Assembly: GCA_019614645.1 (NCBI GenBank)
Contig: JABWDB010000047.1
Span: forward strand, 310,001-374,000
Length of the DNA stretch: 64,000 nt
Origin: Stratiolaelaps scimitus
Lineage: Eukaryota > Arthropoda > Arachnida > Mesostigmata > Laelapidae
Direction of reading: 5' to 3'
Shown here: positions 1 to 13,343 of the stretch, piece by piece
Numbering within the stretch: position 1 is the stretch's first letter
How the letters are laid out: each line of letters opens with the position of its first letter
Notes under the pieces: generated by a model
Told to the model about the DNA's origin: nothing
Database searches by the model: none
Seen by the model: only the letters and a program-made list of their open reading frames with translations
Translations under genes and position numbers: made by a program

Positions 1-1353
1 ATTTGAATGGGAGGTTCTTTTGCACCCACCGTATTCGCCGGCTGGCTGAGAGGCAGGAGGAGGTTGTAAATAGTGGCGGAGAGTACACTAGAAATTAAAC
101 GGTTTGTATAGTGTGCTCGAAAAGGCTAAGGTTTTTCCTTAAGAAAAAAGGCGCGGGACTTAAGAGCCAATCTAGTAATTATGTTAAACATTGAATTTCA
201 AGCTGAAAACCGCTTGCGCAATCACCTAATATGTAGCGAAGTTGGAATAATTTATGTTTACTAAACGTGGTGGGTATATGTCGACTTCGAGTACTTCATT
301 AAATAAATAGGTAGCACTGGCGTCTTCTTTTCATACGGAGCACCGAGCAGGTCCTCGAGCCGTAATTCGATCGTAACAGATTTATCAGCATTGAACGTTA
401 CTACCCGAATGGCTAGACCTTCGTCGACTTGACAGCACCCCATAAACATCTCCATCACAATACGACAAAGGCGCTTCCCCCGAAGCTCTCAAAACAGTAG
501 ATCTCCCAGCAGACCCTTCCCTCGTCTAAGCGTCCGACCTAAACGTCACTCCTGACTGAAAAGGAGGAAATCACCTTTATATACGCCCCATAAAACTTTA
601 TGCCCCTATACTATCTCAATACACGGACAAAACCGAATGAAAGACCGCCGTTGGGTGGGCGACAAAGATATCAGGCGGTTCCAAGCACCACGGAGACATT
701 TTCTCGTATCGTATATTTGCCATAACGAATCTTGCTAGATTGAATAATATACCGATAAATCTTTCGTCTTCAGGTTAGAAACCCGTTACCAATTGTATTA
801 CACTATGCAAATACACAAGCATGATTCAGCTGTGAAAAATCGGTTCACAATCGACTGACAGAAGAGTCGAACCTATTCAGCTCTAGCAGAGACCTGCGTA
901 CACAAGTATTGTGTGTCTGCGATCAATGATAGATAATCTAACGCATAACTACCGACAATTCTGACCAAGCATGTATTAAACCCATATCTAAATTTACGTC
1001 TAATTTTACGGAACGCGAACGGTAAAGTACTATAAGCGGCATCCTTTTCCAATAGGGTTCCAAATGGACAAATCATTTTCAATTGACGTGTGGCCAATTG
1101 AAAACACATCTAAATGAAAAACAAAAGCATTTCATTTACACTACCGACGATACGTTGAGCTAGCGCTAGTGTAGTTTTACTAGTGGCAGCTATAACGAAT
1201 ACAATATTCCTATATTTAGCTCTTCCCCCTCCTGCTTCACAACCTGAGCCGAAGGCACTCCAGCCTTCGAACAGTAGACTCTTGAGGCAACCTCGTGGAT
1301 AGCAGGAAAAATAACGCTTAAGAGCGTATTCTGTTTATTCAAACATACAGTAG
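1..1353. other. No gene recognised
   Basis: I see no conserved coding exon, RNA gene or strong repeat here. Open frames on both strands are short, lack plausible domains, and are of the length expected by chance. Sequence composition changes to clearly GC-rich from about 1351, where the reverse-transcriptase fragment begins. Confidence 0.5.
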
Positions 1354-2079
1354 GGCGGGATCGCGGGAGGGCGGGAGTCGCGTCTGCGGCTGTGGTACAT
1401 GGACGACGGAACGTTGGCAGGTGATCCGGCGACCGTCGCCTCCGACGTTCAGCGAGTACTCGACTACGAGGGGCGCAGCGGCCTCGCCCTCAACCCCACT
1501 AAGTGCGAGATCTTCTCTTTGGACGCGCAGCTCGACCTCCAGCGGTCGCTCCCAGGATGCCGTCTCACTCAGAGGTTGTCCCTCGAGCTCGTCGGCTCCC
1601 CTCTCACGGACGAGGCCATCCGGCCGCTATTGGACCGTTGCCTCGAGAGGACGGCCGTGATGCTCGACCGACTGCCCCTGTTATCGGCTCACCAGGGGCT
1701 GTTCCTCCTTCGGTCCTGTTTCTCGGCGGCACGCATGCAGCACTTGCTTAGGACATGCCCGGCCGGCACTGAGGCTTCAGCCCTTCACGATTATGACGAC
1801 ATGGTGTTGGACGCGCTGACGACGATCCTGAACCTCCAGCTCCCTCCGGAGGCGGCGTCGCAGGCTACCCTTCCAGTCCGCTTCGGGGGCCTCGGCATTC
1901 TCAGTGTTCGCCGCTTGGCCGACGTTTGCTACGCCGCGTCGCTCACGGCGGTTGCCGACTTGGTCGCTACAGTCCTCCCCCCCGAGGCGCTCGCCCACTT
2001 CTCCGCCTCCCAGGAAGCAGTAACAGTTCAAGTAATAGTTGTGATTGCATCCTATCACCGCTTCTTTCATTGTCACTAA
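1354..2079 (+). mobile_element. Reverse-transcriptase fragment of a retroelement (decayed)
   Basis: The frame is open from 1354 to the stop at 2079. Coding-like sequence runs to about 2015, after which the frame drifts into unrelated sequence. The key signal is Trp-Tyr-Met-Asp-Asp-Gly-Thr-Leu at about 1393-1416, the YxDD catalytic box of the reverse-transcriptase palm. It is followed by a Leu-Asn-Pro-x-Lys-Cys segment (about 1489-1506) and a Leu-Pro-Val-Arg-Phe-Gly-Gly-Leu-Gly segment (about 1867-1893), both typical of the thumb side of such proteins. The finger domain upstream, an endonuclease and any terminal repeats are absent, so this is a truncated piece that cannot act alone. GC content is far above its flanks, which fits a recent insertion. 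The family (non-LTR or another retroelement) cannot be settled from this piece. Confidence 0.8.
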
Positions 2080-5000
2080 TAATTATCCGTTTCTATAGCA
2101 ATGATCAAGTATTGTTATAATACTCGTAACCATCGATAACAAAACAGACCACACGCGTTGTTGATAGCAAATCGTATATACACAATTCATCTACAACTAC
2201 ACTACACAGAATTCATTCAAATCCGCTTTCTACCCCTCTAGACCAAACAGCATCTAGACAACAGATCGATGTGATGCACGTGGAATCAAACGAGGTTGTC
2301 GTTGGCGGTTGGCGTCCAAACCTTCTCTCATCATCGGACCTTCTCGATACTGATTAAACCGTATCGTCGTATCATTGTCACAGGGAAAATGTCGTGGAGA
2401 AAAAATCCACATCTTCCTCTATGTAGAAAGAGCACACATGGATCCATCGAAGGCTTAGTAAAGCGAATACAATGCTAAAAGGTCAGCTCTTCGAGCCCTT
2501 CGAGACGAACAAGATACTCAGTCGCCCGAAGTTATGTCAGCGTTCGAAGCGTTGTCACTGACAGTCGTCGGCGTTCCATTTTCGTTCATTTCCGTCTGTA
2601 TCACTCGTTGTATTTTTACCAGATTAGTAAATATGGCTGATGACGCGCTTGTTTGCCCTTCGAGAGCGACTAGTTATTATTTAATTGAGTGACTTCGCTG
2701 ATCCTTCTCCTGTTCCGCTGGAGAGCCACCTGAAACCGATCAATTAAACAATCGTCCTAATTATCGATTTTCTCTATGATACGTCATGACTAATTAGAGC
2801 ACGTACCTTTGCTGTCGCTGAGATGAATGCCACCTCAGTTAACTTCTCTGAACCGGGTCAGGGCAGCATGCACATGATCGAAGCACGCGTTCTAAGGTTG
2901 ACTCGGTCTGTTTGTCAACAGCTGAATTAATCCGACGCACTCAGTAACCTTCTCGCTACAGCCAGTAAACGACACTCAGTAACCTCACCAACCTGAAATT
3001 CTCCACTATCTACGAGGTATGCCTTCTATAATGGTTGCACATGTCGCCACATATTTCCTATGGGAACAATGAGTTGCACAGAGTCAGGAACCGATTCGTT
3101 GCTTTCGCTTGCGACTTCACTACCGCTGTCTCACTGGGGGATCACTCTAGCGGTGAAAGCAGCTGTGTGGCATCAGGGACTATGACCAACAGTTGCCGAC
3201 CACAGGTGAGCACACCGGGCTTAACGCCTGAATGATTGCTGACGTTGAAGACTGAGGGAACGATGACGTCGTGGTGAGGGTGTTACGTGACTTTGTATTG
3301 ACCTTGTCCCTTCTAACATGTTTTGCGTGTTTTTTATAGGTTATCGCCAAGATTAGCGAGATCCGTGGTGGATTCAAAATAGCAACGTGGGAGTACAACA
3401 GCCTTTCTTTTAGGGACATCAACATGTTTGTGGGTGACAAACACGTTGATGGAACTCGGGATATATAAAGCATATCACTTCTTGGCTTCTTTTCGATTTT
3501 ACGAGACTTAATTAGAAGCTAACTTATTCAAGTTAACGTAAGCCAAACTCTCTCAAGTATGATATATGACGTTCATTTGGTGTGACATGTTCATGCAATG
3601 CAGTCATACTGTTCATGTTGTTCGTCTGACGACCGAGGCGCGGATGGTGTACTCAGTTTCACGGGCGACCACCACAACTTGAACAAGAGCAGCAAACCTT
3701 GTTTCATTTACCCTGGACAGTCATTGTCGTGGCGTTCACTTCAGGTCTCTGGGGCTGATAGCTAACTAGTTAGTTATCGGGGTATGACAAATCACGATTT
3801 GCCTTTTTTATTGGCATATGTCAGCGCGAATGCTCACATCCTGCCCCATGAAGGAGGTTACCTCGCTCAGTTGCATTGAACTACTTTATATTATAGCTTC
3901 ACAGCCAGCCAACAACTCCATCCCATCGCGATCCCAATAGGCCACGTATTTACATAGGATATTAGGCGCAAAGCGTTTAATTGACAAATGGAGGCCGAAG
4001 TATAATAGAAGAACGGAGGCGGCAGCGTTTCCGTATTGTATAATGTCAGTGGCATGACATGATGTAAACATAAAACTGAACATGCTGCTGCCCAGTTTAA
4101 CCTGTTTCGAGTGGGTCAAGGCCGGACAACGGTGAGGCGGTCATAACAAAGGTTCATGAAGTCCAATGGGTTTTATGCCACGTTTATTTGCGCCCCAAAT
4201 TCATATTTTGCCAATGTGATTGCCCAGTGGGCATGTGTACGAATTTCAGGGTAAAGGTAGCAGTCAAGCAATAGTGAGGCATGTATATAGATTTCGGATA
4301 ATCGGTGCCACTTTAGAGACCACCGCTTGTTGGCTGGATCAGCATACATTTGCGGGAAATATTACTACAAAGGCCAATTACTTGATTAGTTTCGTGCTTA
4401 ATTTTAGTTACAGATGCATAATAATACTAATAATAATCGTAATACCCTGCGATATCATTTACCCCACCGTCGTGTCGGCTAACACTGAGAGAGTTTAGCT
4501 AACACTGAATTTGAGGCTTGCCAAACCAACGGATGCTATCGAATCAACTAATGGTGCTATGTGTGCGATAACACGAATTCAATCTCACGCAGATCATCAG
4601 CTAGGCGCCAGGTTAAACTCACTGTAATTAGATCTACATTCGACAACACACACACGCATTGCAATACGCGCCTAGTCGCATATTGCGATAAGATCGATAC
4701 ACTGAGGTCTTTCTTCATGTCAGTCGAGATCACCGACAATTCGCTCAAGACACTCAGTAGTAGACTGATTTCGATAAAAAAACAACAACGGGAACGCTAA
4801 CGGAGCTTCGTCTAGAACAACAGCATTCATGGGCAGCGAGTATTGTAGATCGCGGCTGTCGGTATTACCTAATCGTAAATACTACGAAAACGACATCTAA
4901 ACAATGCCATGTTTGCGCGGGCGCGCGCGCGCGTGTGTCTGTGTGTGTTTGTGCCTGCTTGTCTGTCTGTAGGGGCTAAACAAGAACAGGTAAAAATGAC

Positions 5001-6233
5001 GATGAAAAGAATGGACTTAAAAATGGCCTCCACTGATGCAATGCCGCGCGACGTCTGTTGCCAGCCTGAGGGCTGCTGCCATTTCAACGGGGCTCGCCAC
5101 GGTGACGGAGTCACCGAACCTGCGCTTCGATTGTTCTACGTTATCGTCAGTCATAAGCTAAGGCAGCCAACAGGCCGCAAGGTGCCTATCGGGCCGTCAC
5201 AATTGGGTGTCGCTAAGAGCGACCCGGTCGCTCTTAGCCGGAGGTTAATGCCGAAGATCTCAAATGGCCTTTACCACCCAGTTTCCCCCGAGGCTCGACC
5301 GAGTCTGGTGGGTGGGAACTTCTTCACTGCTTTTTAGATGAACAGGAGAGGAATGATTTTTTTGCTTGAACGTGAAAATGTCGCCATGAGCCATCATCTG
5401 CCCTTTCACAAGCATCAGCATAATACTTGCCGCCTTATGGACATTGCACAGCGAACACTTTTGAGTCTCTGTGTGACTGTGTTTGTGTGCATGTGTGATT
5501 CATTTAGCGTCAGTGAGAGAGTTGCATATTGGCCACTTTTCATGTTGCTAACGCCAGGCAACGTTATTTATGTATAAGCATAAATGCATAGACGAACGCT
5601 GACGCTCTCATTCCGAAAACGAAGTTATAGTGCTGGAGTAACCCTAACGAGTTACGCACAAGACAATAATACAGAGGGGTGATGACCTCAATCACTGGAT
5701 TCCACTAGGAACTGGCGCCCTTTACGTGCGCTAACCAGTAAAACCCCTTAACGAAAACGGGCGTTTTTTGCCTCATATTTTCTGGGAACAGAGACTTTTC
5801 ACACGGGTTCTATTTTGTAAAAGTAGGACTCTCCCAAAATAACGATAAAATGCCATGTCATCGAATAAGTTATTAGCTTCGCAAGCCACAAACAGCAACA
5901 AAACCTTTCACTATTACTTTTTCCGCGTGAGTTGAATGTCATAGTTTGATTTTTCTTAATTAGATCTCAATAGGCCATCGTAATGTGAGTTTCCTAAAGT
6001 TGCCTAAGGTGGCATTCCATTTCTTTTACGATTGTTTAATTATTAAATTAAAAATTAATGCCCTGGCTACGGTGCTATCGGACGAGAAATGTTAAGTGGC
6101 AATTATGATCCCCACATTAATATCGAAGGTAGAACTTCGCCGAATTAGCATTTCAAAAGAGCATTTAAAAGCTTTCAAAGGAGCGTCTCGAAACTTAGGC
6201 CTCATATGTTTTTTTTTATAAAAACCAAACGAT
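2080..6233. other. Intergenic stretch, no conserved gene
   Basis: No recognisable exon or RNA gene was found. A 142-codon open frame at 4909-5337 (+) starts with Met and a hydrophobic stretch. It has no recognisable domain, begins in a GC/GT simple run (about 4917-4960), and contains the perfect hairpin at 5212-5238, so I do not call it a gene. The right end of the stretch is the probable 3' untranslated side of the Popeye-domain gene on the minus strand. Confidence 0.4.
5212..5238. repeat. Perfect GC-rich hairpin
   Basis: Two 13-base arms (5212-5224 and 5226-5238) are exact reverse complements separated by a single C. The arms begin GCTAAGAGCG. In RNA or single-stranded DNA this would form a very stable stem. 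No function can be assigned from the sequence. Confidence 0.85.
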
Positions 6234-6239
6234 TTTATT
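6234..6239 (-). terminator. Candidate poly(A) signal of the Popeye-domain gene
   Basis: The plus-strand hexamer TTTATT reads AATAAA on the minus strand, about 440 bases beyond the stop codon at 6676. Its position fits a normal 3' untranslated region, but the cleavage site itself cannot be seen and other AT-rich hexamers lie nearby. Confidence 0.4.
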
Positions 6240-6617
6240 GCTATAAATTACATGAGTCCATCAAGTATAGTATTATCCTCTTGCAGTATCCATTTTGAGC
6301 ATAACTGGCGAGATGGACGGCCATAATTATTATTATTCTTATTGATTACATGTGACACGAACGATATACTAGCACGTTAATAAATCATAGTTGATTTTTT
6401 TGCTCTAGTAGAGCAGAGTAATAGTGCAGCAGAGCAACAGAGTAATAGTGAAACATACATCCACTGTTGTCCATCGCCAGATGCAAGCGGGTGTCGTTCG
6501 AGCCATCATATAACATACAGGAGAAAATCGCATGCTATTTCTTCGGTTTGTGTATATTTTCTTATGACGCATGCTGAATTCAACGCTGATATACAAATAT
6601 TGTGGATTTGTTGCGAT

Positions 6618-6640
6618 TATATATATATATATATATATAT
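6618..6640. repeat. (TA)n microsatellite
   Basis: An uninterrupted TA run of 23 bases, just downstream (minus sense) of the last Popeye-gene coding exon, in its presumed 3' untranslated region. Confidence 0.9.
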
Positions 6641-6675
6641 CCTCTGCCCCTCTATGTATAGCGAGTTCAGTTCAC

Positions 6676-9600
6676 TCATTTGTGCTCACCTGTACGTTGT
6701 GAGTACGGCGTGTGCGAACGGGACCCTGTGCGAAGCTGTGAAGTGGTGTCAGCCGCTAACTGGTACGTCATACTTCCGGTGACTGATGGGAGACGTATAT
6801 CCAACTGTTCGCCCTTCTCCGTAACGATTTTCTCATTCATAGCGTATAGCTTTGACGTGATGTCTCGCTCAAGCAATAGCGCAAATACGGCCGCCAAGAA
6901 TGCCTCCTTGACTAATAGGTACTCTAGGTTCTGACGCTGCCATAGAATGTACCGGCATGGAGTCACCGCGATTATGGTCACCTGTAACCAAGCCGAGATG
7001 AGAATAACAATTGTATTCTACAGTTAGTTAACGAAGTGATACACTCCTGTCGCATAAAGTCGCGAGGAACAAGCCCAGCCGACTCGAAAGTGAATTTGTT
7101 GAGTAATAAGCATCGCACCCTCGGTTGTCCTGTACGTCCTGTACTCAGCTAGAATACAATAGCGTTCTCCTAATTAAAAACAAAGTGTCGATAAGTACGT
7201 ATGTTATTATATTATATATGAAATTTGCCTATCTCAAACAAGCTAGTACATCCACAGTGAGGTCAGCATAGATTCCCCTGACCCACCTTGTACTTGTCCT
7301 CCTTTCCGGAGCGCGTGGACTCGAACTCGGGCGAGTCGAGAAACTCGCGTGGGTGGATGTGATGTAGAAAATGATGGTCCGAGAGCACGCTGGCCCTAAG
7401 GAGAAAGAAAAGATTCGAATTAAACAACAAGTCCCTTTAAATCCGGGCGCACTTGAATCGACATGAACCAGCACCATCGGGTTAAGGCCTACGAATCAGT
7501 AATGTTGTGGCCTTTTTTTTTTTTTTTAGAGGACGAAATTTTCTTCAAACGCACGGTCACCACCAGAGACATTCCAATCTCCATGAAAGTGGGCCGATCC
7601 AGAGTGATGTTGTGGCCTGGGTGGCTCATGCGCATCCCTATGGGTGCGGTTGCCATTGAAACCACGAAAAGCAGCAACGATCTGTGATTGCCGGTTCAGT
7701 CCCCGGGAATCGTATTTTTGCTGGGATATAGTTAACATTGCCCTGCCGTTGACTTGGTCTGTTCGGGAACGCCCAGATGAGAAATCTAGTATTAAAATGT
7801 TATAGGTTCTTGAAGCAACACTGCTATACAACGGTATCGAGGGCTTCCCGCCAAAGTCAGCTAGGGATCACAAAGGAAGTCTACGAATCATTTTATAAAT
7901 CAGGGAACAAGTATTACGAAGTAGTTCGTCCAGAGACTCGTTTCGATATCTATAACGAAGGCATCAGGCTTTGCCACTCTTTCTATAATCAGGTCCACCA
8001 CATAAAAGCACACAGACAAACACGCACCCACACACACACGCACGCGCCAACAAGTTTGATAAACGTAGAACCAAATTACACTAACTTTCCGGCGATGAGC
8101 AGCGCTAAGCGATCGGTGCGTGTTAAATTCTGCATGGCATAAGCTTCGCCAGCATGGAGATTCAGCACCTGAAAATGGTTAAGTACAAACAAGAGGCACA
8201 CGCATATCAGGTTAGCCCAGTTGACAAGGCGTCGGAGGGCCGCACAATTCAACCCTCCAAATTAATGTGGGCTATGCTTCTAGACACAATAGGCCCCATA
8301 ATCAGTTCGAGCAAGCTGTCTATATGTTTCACAGCTTGTCTTTTTTTGTTCTTAGTGACCCTCACGCCACCCGCGAGTCTAAAATATATAATATTCTCTT
8401 CGGACTATTGTATATATTGTACACGTAGGTACCCACCTGTGCGTACTCTAGCGAAACAAGTCGCTTGAAGAGTGTACGTGACACGCGCATCGGGGCGAAC
8501 AACACCTCATAGATGTCCTCCAGTTCACCGGGGAACTTCACTTGTCTAAGTATCACAGGCGGCCAATGAGGCGGCACATGTTAGTATAAGCGCGATTAAG
8601 AGCTCAGATCAGATGAAATGATGCTTTAGCTTGAAATGAGCCGCGTCAAATTGCACATAAATAATATTTTCTTGTATTTGATACTATATATATATAGTAT
8701 TTTTTTAAATAATGATACTATACAGTGAACATTTTCTCTTTTTCTATTTAGACTTAATTGATGTATATATAACTTATCTGATTTAGTATCTAATACAAAT
8801 ATATTTCTTTAGAATAACTGTAAATCATCGAATATGTGCAGGGATTCGGTGGTACCTGAGCGTGAACAAGAGGTAAATTGTCTGCGCCATATTAATTATC
8901 ATGGCCGCGAAGCTGTATGTGAAGAGATCAGGCGCGCAGAGCACATTCCATGCCCACACGGTTGTGAACAGGAACGCCACCTGTTGAATAACAATCATAT
9001 TGTCACTATCAAATATACAGCAGGGCTTTTGTAGTCGATTTATATTATAGATGGGGCGTAAGTGAACTTATAATCGATAACGTCTACGTGGAAGCCTAGT
9101 TAAGCCACTAAAGTAGACATTGGAGGGCATAATTAAATGTTTTCTTTATTTCTAACTGTAAACCTACTTTTCTACAAAGTGCGAACTTATTGATTTCCGA
9201 ACCACGCCCCAAGGCGTATCCACTCCTTGTACTTCTTTGTACATGGTGCTGAAGAACGAATGTAAACGTATAAGAAAGAATTCCCGAAATTTTTCGCTGC
9301 GTACCCCATGTTTTCCTAGACAAGGAGTTTTTTTTTTATGCTTTATTGGGGTCCCAGATAAAACACATACAACTGTACATACAACCTCCAGAAATTGCCA
9401 TTTAAGCCGAAATGCACAGCAACTGAGGCTACAAGCCATCGCTCGTATGAAAATCAAACATTGACAGAACTAATCGAACCCAATACCCTAAGCGGATTAC
9501 ACTCGTGAATAGCATATCCATTGTCTCTCGAGGTATATATAAATTGACATCATATGAAAATGTGCTAATTGCGCCTTTAAAAAATGCGGTTCTGAATCAT

Positions 9601-10064
9601 TTCATCAAAATTGCTTAAATCGATAATTTTCAACCTACCATAAGCAGCGTGTGTAGAAACAGCACACCATATTTATTATCAGGGGCTACAAAAGCCAATA
9701 CGAAGAATATGTTGGCCACCTGAAAAGCATAAGTTGAATAAATGTTCTCCTTTCTGATATCAGTCGCACAAACTCGAGGGGAAGTTTTCCCACACGCGCA
9801 AGTCCTGGATAGGTGCATCGCCCAGACTAATAATGACCTGCTAAGTAAACCTACTTCATTTTATTACATATACCTAGGTATATTGGTTACCTGAAAGAGG
9901 ACATGTTGGGGCTCCTTCCACGATCGGCAAATGACGAGCTGATCCGCTTTGCCAAGCAGCGATGTTACCGCCTGAATGGGGCCAGCTACAGACTCTTGCG
10001 TTGTTGCGTCCTGCTCCGCGGTTAGCTCGAGCAGCGCTGTGCTCGAGTTCAAGACGAGATCCAT
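6676..10064 (-). CDS. Popeye-domain cAMP-binding membrane protein (POPDC/BVES-like), seven exons
   Basis: Minus-strand exons, in order: 10064-9891, 9719-9639, 8980-8856, 8545-8437, 8168-8086, 7395-7287, 6981-6676. All junctions are GT-AG, the phases agree, and the joined frame encodes 328 residues. Popeye proteins bind cAMP and act in membrane trafficking and excitable-cell function. Seen here: a short N-terminus with an Asn-Ser-Ser glycosylation site at residue 6, three hydrophobic helices (about 56-70, 77-97, 104-124), then the Popeye domain (about 128-255). The domain keeps the phosphate-binding motif Phe-Leu-Asp-Ser-Pro-Glu-Phe (209-215) and a Val-Thr-Ile-Ile-Ala segment (228-232). The start was chosen at 10064 because the codon has A at -3 and G at +4; the frame upstream holds only a GTG. 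A strong donor (Cys-free ACAG/GTGAGC, 6689) lies just before the stop, so another C-terminus is possible. Which POPDC paralogue it matches is not resolved. Confidence 0.93.
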
Positions 10065-12644
10065 CGTTTGTCGATCTCTCTCTCTTTCGCCTGTCAATAT
10101 CTGCTTTTTGTGCGGGCGACAAATTGTCACGACTAATGTTTTACCATTAGCTACCACTACGTCTAAGCGACGACTGGCAATTCGGCTAACCTCTCGCTTC
10201 AGATGCTGATGGTGATGCCAGCGAGAGTTCGATGAACATGGACATTAACATGCCGAAACAGCACTTGAAAATGTCCCTTAATTTGACTTGGCCCTAATCA
10301 TTTATAGCATTTCGAGCAAATTTTTCTAGCAGCCACTCATACTGCTCTTGTATCGAACGTCACGCACGCACGCCCCAACTAATGCCCCCTAACGCCTGCC
10401 TAATGCAGTTGTCTCCACATCGTTCTCTCATTGTCTCTCTTCCGGGCTATTTCCAGATGTCCATCCGCACGCCTTTGGTCGACTTTCAGTATCTCCTATG
10501 ATTTCCTTCGGCCATAAATCACGTATACGCACACGTCCGCCACACTAAACCACACAGAACGTCCTCCACCCCTGTTGTCTGTGACTTAGAAGCGCGCTAC
10601 TGCATACATTTTCGTAGCGGGCGGGGTTCCGAACAACACGCTCATGCCAGCAAGTGTTTGTGTGTTCAGTTTCGATTTCGAAGCGTCCTCAGAAGGTAGC
10701 CCACCTTTCAGCATCGTCCTGTCCTAAACTATTGTCCAATCTTGGTCTGGCCCTATTAATCTGAATTCGTGCCAGCGGCAGGACGTTTACGAATGTCGTC
10801 GCAGCATTTGTTATCTCTCTCTCTCTGTCTCGCCCTGCCCTTCGATTTTATCTCTTGGATGCGCGAGGTTATCACTATTTCTTTTTGTTGTTGTTCGTAG
10901 AGGTCGTTTTGCCGCCGTCACCTCACGAGGCCGATCGAGTCATCGCCTCTGAAGCTCACCTACGTGTGGTCCTTGGTCATTACGTGCACGATATCTGAAA
11001 GGGACGATAGAGCGATGGCGGTAAATTTCATCAAACCCTGTAAGCAGAAATCGAATTTGACTCTTCAGTGCACCATCGATTTAACAAAAAAGTACATAGG
11101 TTTTCATACAACACAAGATCAGTATAAGTACTTATATCGACGTACCTCAAACAAGCCAGGTCTGCAACCTCACGAAATGGAAAGCACAGCCTCTCCGATA
11201 TATATATATGATTTTCAGCCATCATTTCGATAGCTGATATAAATTGCTGAAGACCACAGCTGAAGCGACAATCGCTCAAACCAGATAGTCTATCTATACC
11301 GTTCTCTCTAAATGTTGATAAACTTATCCAGGTACTCGATGAATGTAGTTGAGCTGCTCCATACATCCAGTAACGTGGACGTCAATTGTTGAAGGCTGTG
11401 AGTCAGCCCGGAAAATTGACTAGCTGTAATAAATACACACTTGGTTGCATAACACATACTATAACTTGTCAAATCTAACTCGGTCAGATCCAGCAGCAGC
11501 CACTGCGGGCTATCAATTTGTGTCGATTGATCATTGACTGTGTATGTATGAATGTACGTTCCTATATGTGCACAATAGACTTACCTGATTATCAGATATC
11601 GTCAGAGTTCTTCTAGCGCGTGCAGGCCAACTTTCACGCTCTACAGCGATCGACTGCGTGGTTGCAAGCAGCAGCGTCCTATGGATGCCTTAGCCAGGGA
11701 GCCAATCCTACATTGGACACTACACACGCAGTGGCTGTCCGTCTGACAGATTCATTGGCCTGCGAATACTGTGTCCTGCTTATTCGCGCAGCAGGCACTG
11801 GGCCGTGGGCCGTGACTCGGCCTGTGTTTATACTCGCTAACGATGGTTGTGCTGCGAGTACTCGAAAAGGGACACGAAGGGCGGACGACGGGTCCCTCCG
11901 CTATCCCGAACCGTGTCAACAGCAGCTACAAGGTAACGGGTCACCAAAATCTAGACGTTACACTTGATGGGGTTTAACATAATATATTAAATTTATGAAT
12001 GCGTCTGGATATAGAAAGGTGCAGAACGCAGGTTCAAACCAGCCATGACACATACTTACTCAACATTAATGACGATACTGAGACATTATAATTATGTACT
12101 GATTATGAACCAAATGAGACTATGTTAGAACTGGGACTGCCTTCATATATAGGAGTTTTCATTCAATATTGCCATGTGATATGAATCCATCAAAGCTCAA
12201 CTTTGTGCTGACGTTTATTGAGCGGTAGTGACACCATTTCTAAAATGTTTCAATAAGCGTTCCGATATACTGCCTCTGTACATTTGCATATTGTCTGTAT
12301 CATACAGATTGCAATCGCTATTTCATCCTTCATCTCGAAGCTAAAAAGGCGGGAGAGCAACATTGCTAGAAGCCTCCAGCATACATTATGTTGGTTGGAC
12401 AGAAAAGGTCAGCTTTTATCCTCTTCTATGCATCGGAGCTTATTATTTCTTTTATGGTACAACAGTTGTCAATTGACGTTCAGCGAAGCAATGGCGCGGC
12501 AGTTATGGGCATGATGGAATTGGGCTGACCTCCTTTTTAACGGGTCCGAGCTAATTCTACGACCGTCATGTTCATAACAAAAAATTGTATATTGAGAATA
12601 TATTGAATAAATATGAAGTATATGTATATTCTGCGAATTAGGTG

Positions 12645-12665
12645 TATATATATATATATATATAT
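12645..12665. repeat. (TA)n microsatellite
   Basis: A TA run of 21 bases. The flanks GGTGT (12641-12645) and AACACC (about 12708-12713) make an imperfect inverted repeat around it. Confidence 0.85.
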
Positions 12666-13316
12666 CTCAGACATGGCGATCGCATTGCGATATATATTCT
12701 ATATATAACACCTGTGTGAATCAATGTTGGTACTAAATGTATGCTAAACACAGCTGTTATATTTTTTATAATGACATTGGTTAATTTTAATTAGTTAACT
12801 TATCAATCAATTTATTTTATAGATTGTGAGTATTTAGAAGCTCTATGATCTCTATCAAGTTACATTTGGGTTTCCATCGTGCCACAATGGTGGGTGAATT
12901 CGCTTGCGCGCCCTCAGTTCAAAAGTCGGAGAGGGCGAAACCTTGTGTTTGACCACGGGGTATCATCAGCTGATAGCTGAGAATATTAAGCCGGCTGTTT
13001 GACAAGAAGGGCCCAAAGGAACGCAATTGTGGTATTCAACGAATCTAGTCTTTGGGCTTACCATAAGAGGCATATATAAATTGTCATTGTGTTAACAACT
13101 ATGCACAGCGGCAAGTGACGACTTTGACTTTGTTCCACGATCAGAGTTTCGAGGGGTAGGTGATTTACGAAGCTTTGAATAACCTGCCTGTTTTTCTGAA
13201 CTCTTCGAAGTTACAGAGTGCCCGCCAATGGAGTAAATATGCTATAGATATGCTATTTCAGACGAAATGTATGCATTGTATGATTATATATAAAATTAAA
13301 TTGATTATTTATTAGT

Positions 13317-13343
13317 CAATTATAAAAATGGGCGACAATTGTA
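13317..13343 (+). repeat. Dispersed short repeat, copy 1
   Basis: A 27-base block containing TTATAAAAATGGGC recurs at 16546-16572 with three A/G differences. It lies just upstream of NUDCD1, and the AT-rich sequence before it is also partly similar. It is probably the remnant of an interspersed element. Confidence 0.5.

Noticed and set aside
12029..12050. B-box-like GCAGGTTCAAACC
   Set aside because: It has no convincing A-box at the right distance and no pairing T-arm. Single 11-base matches are common by chance.
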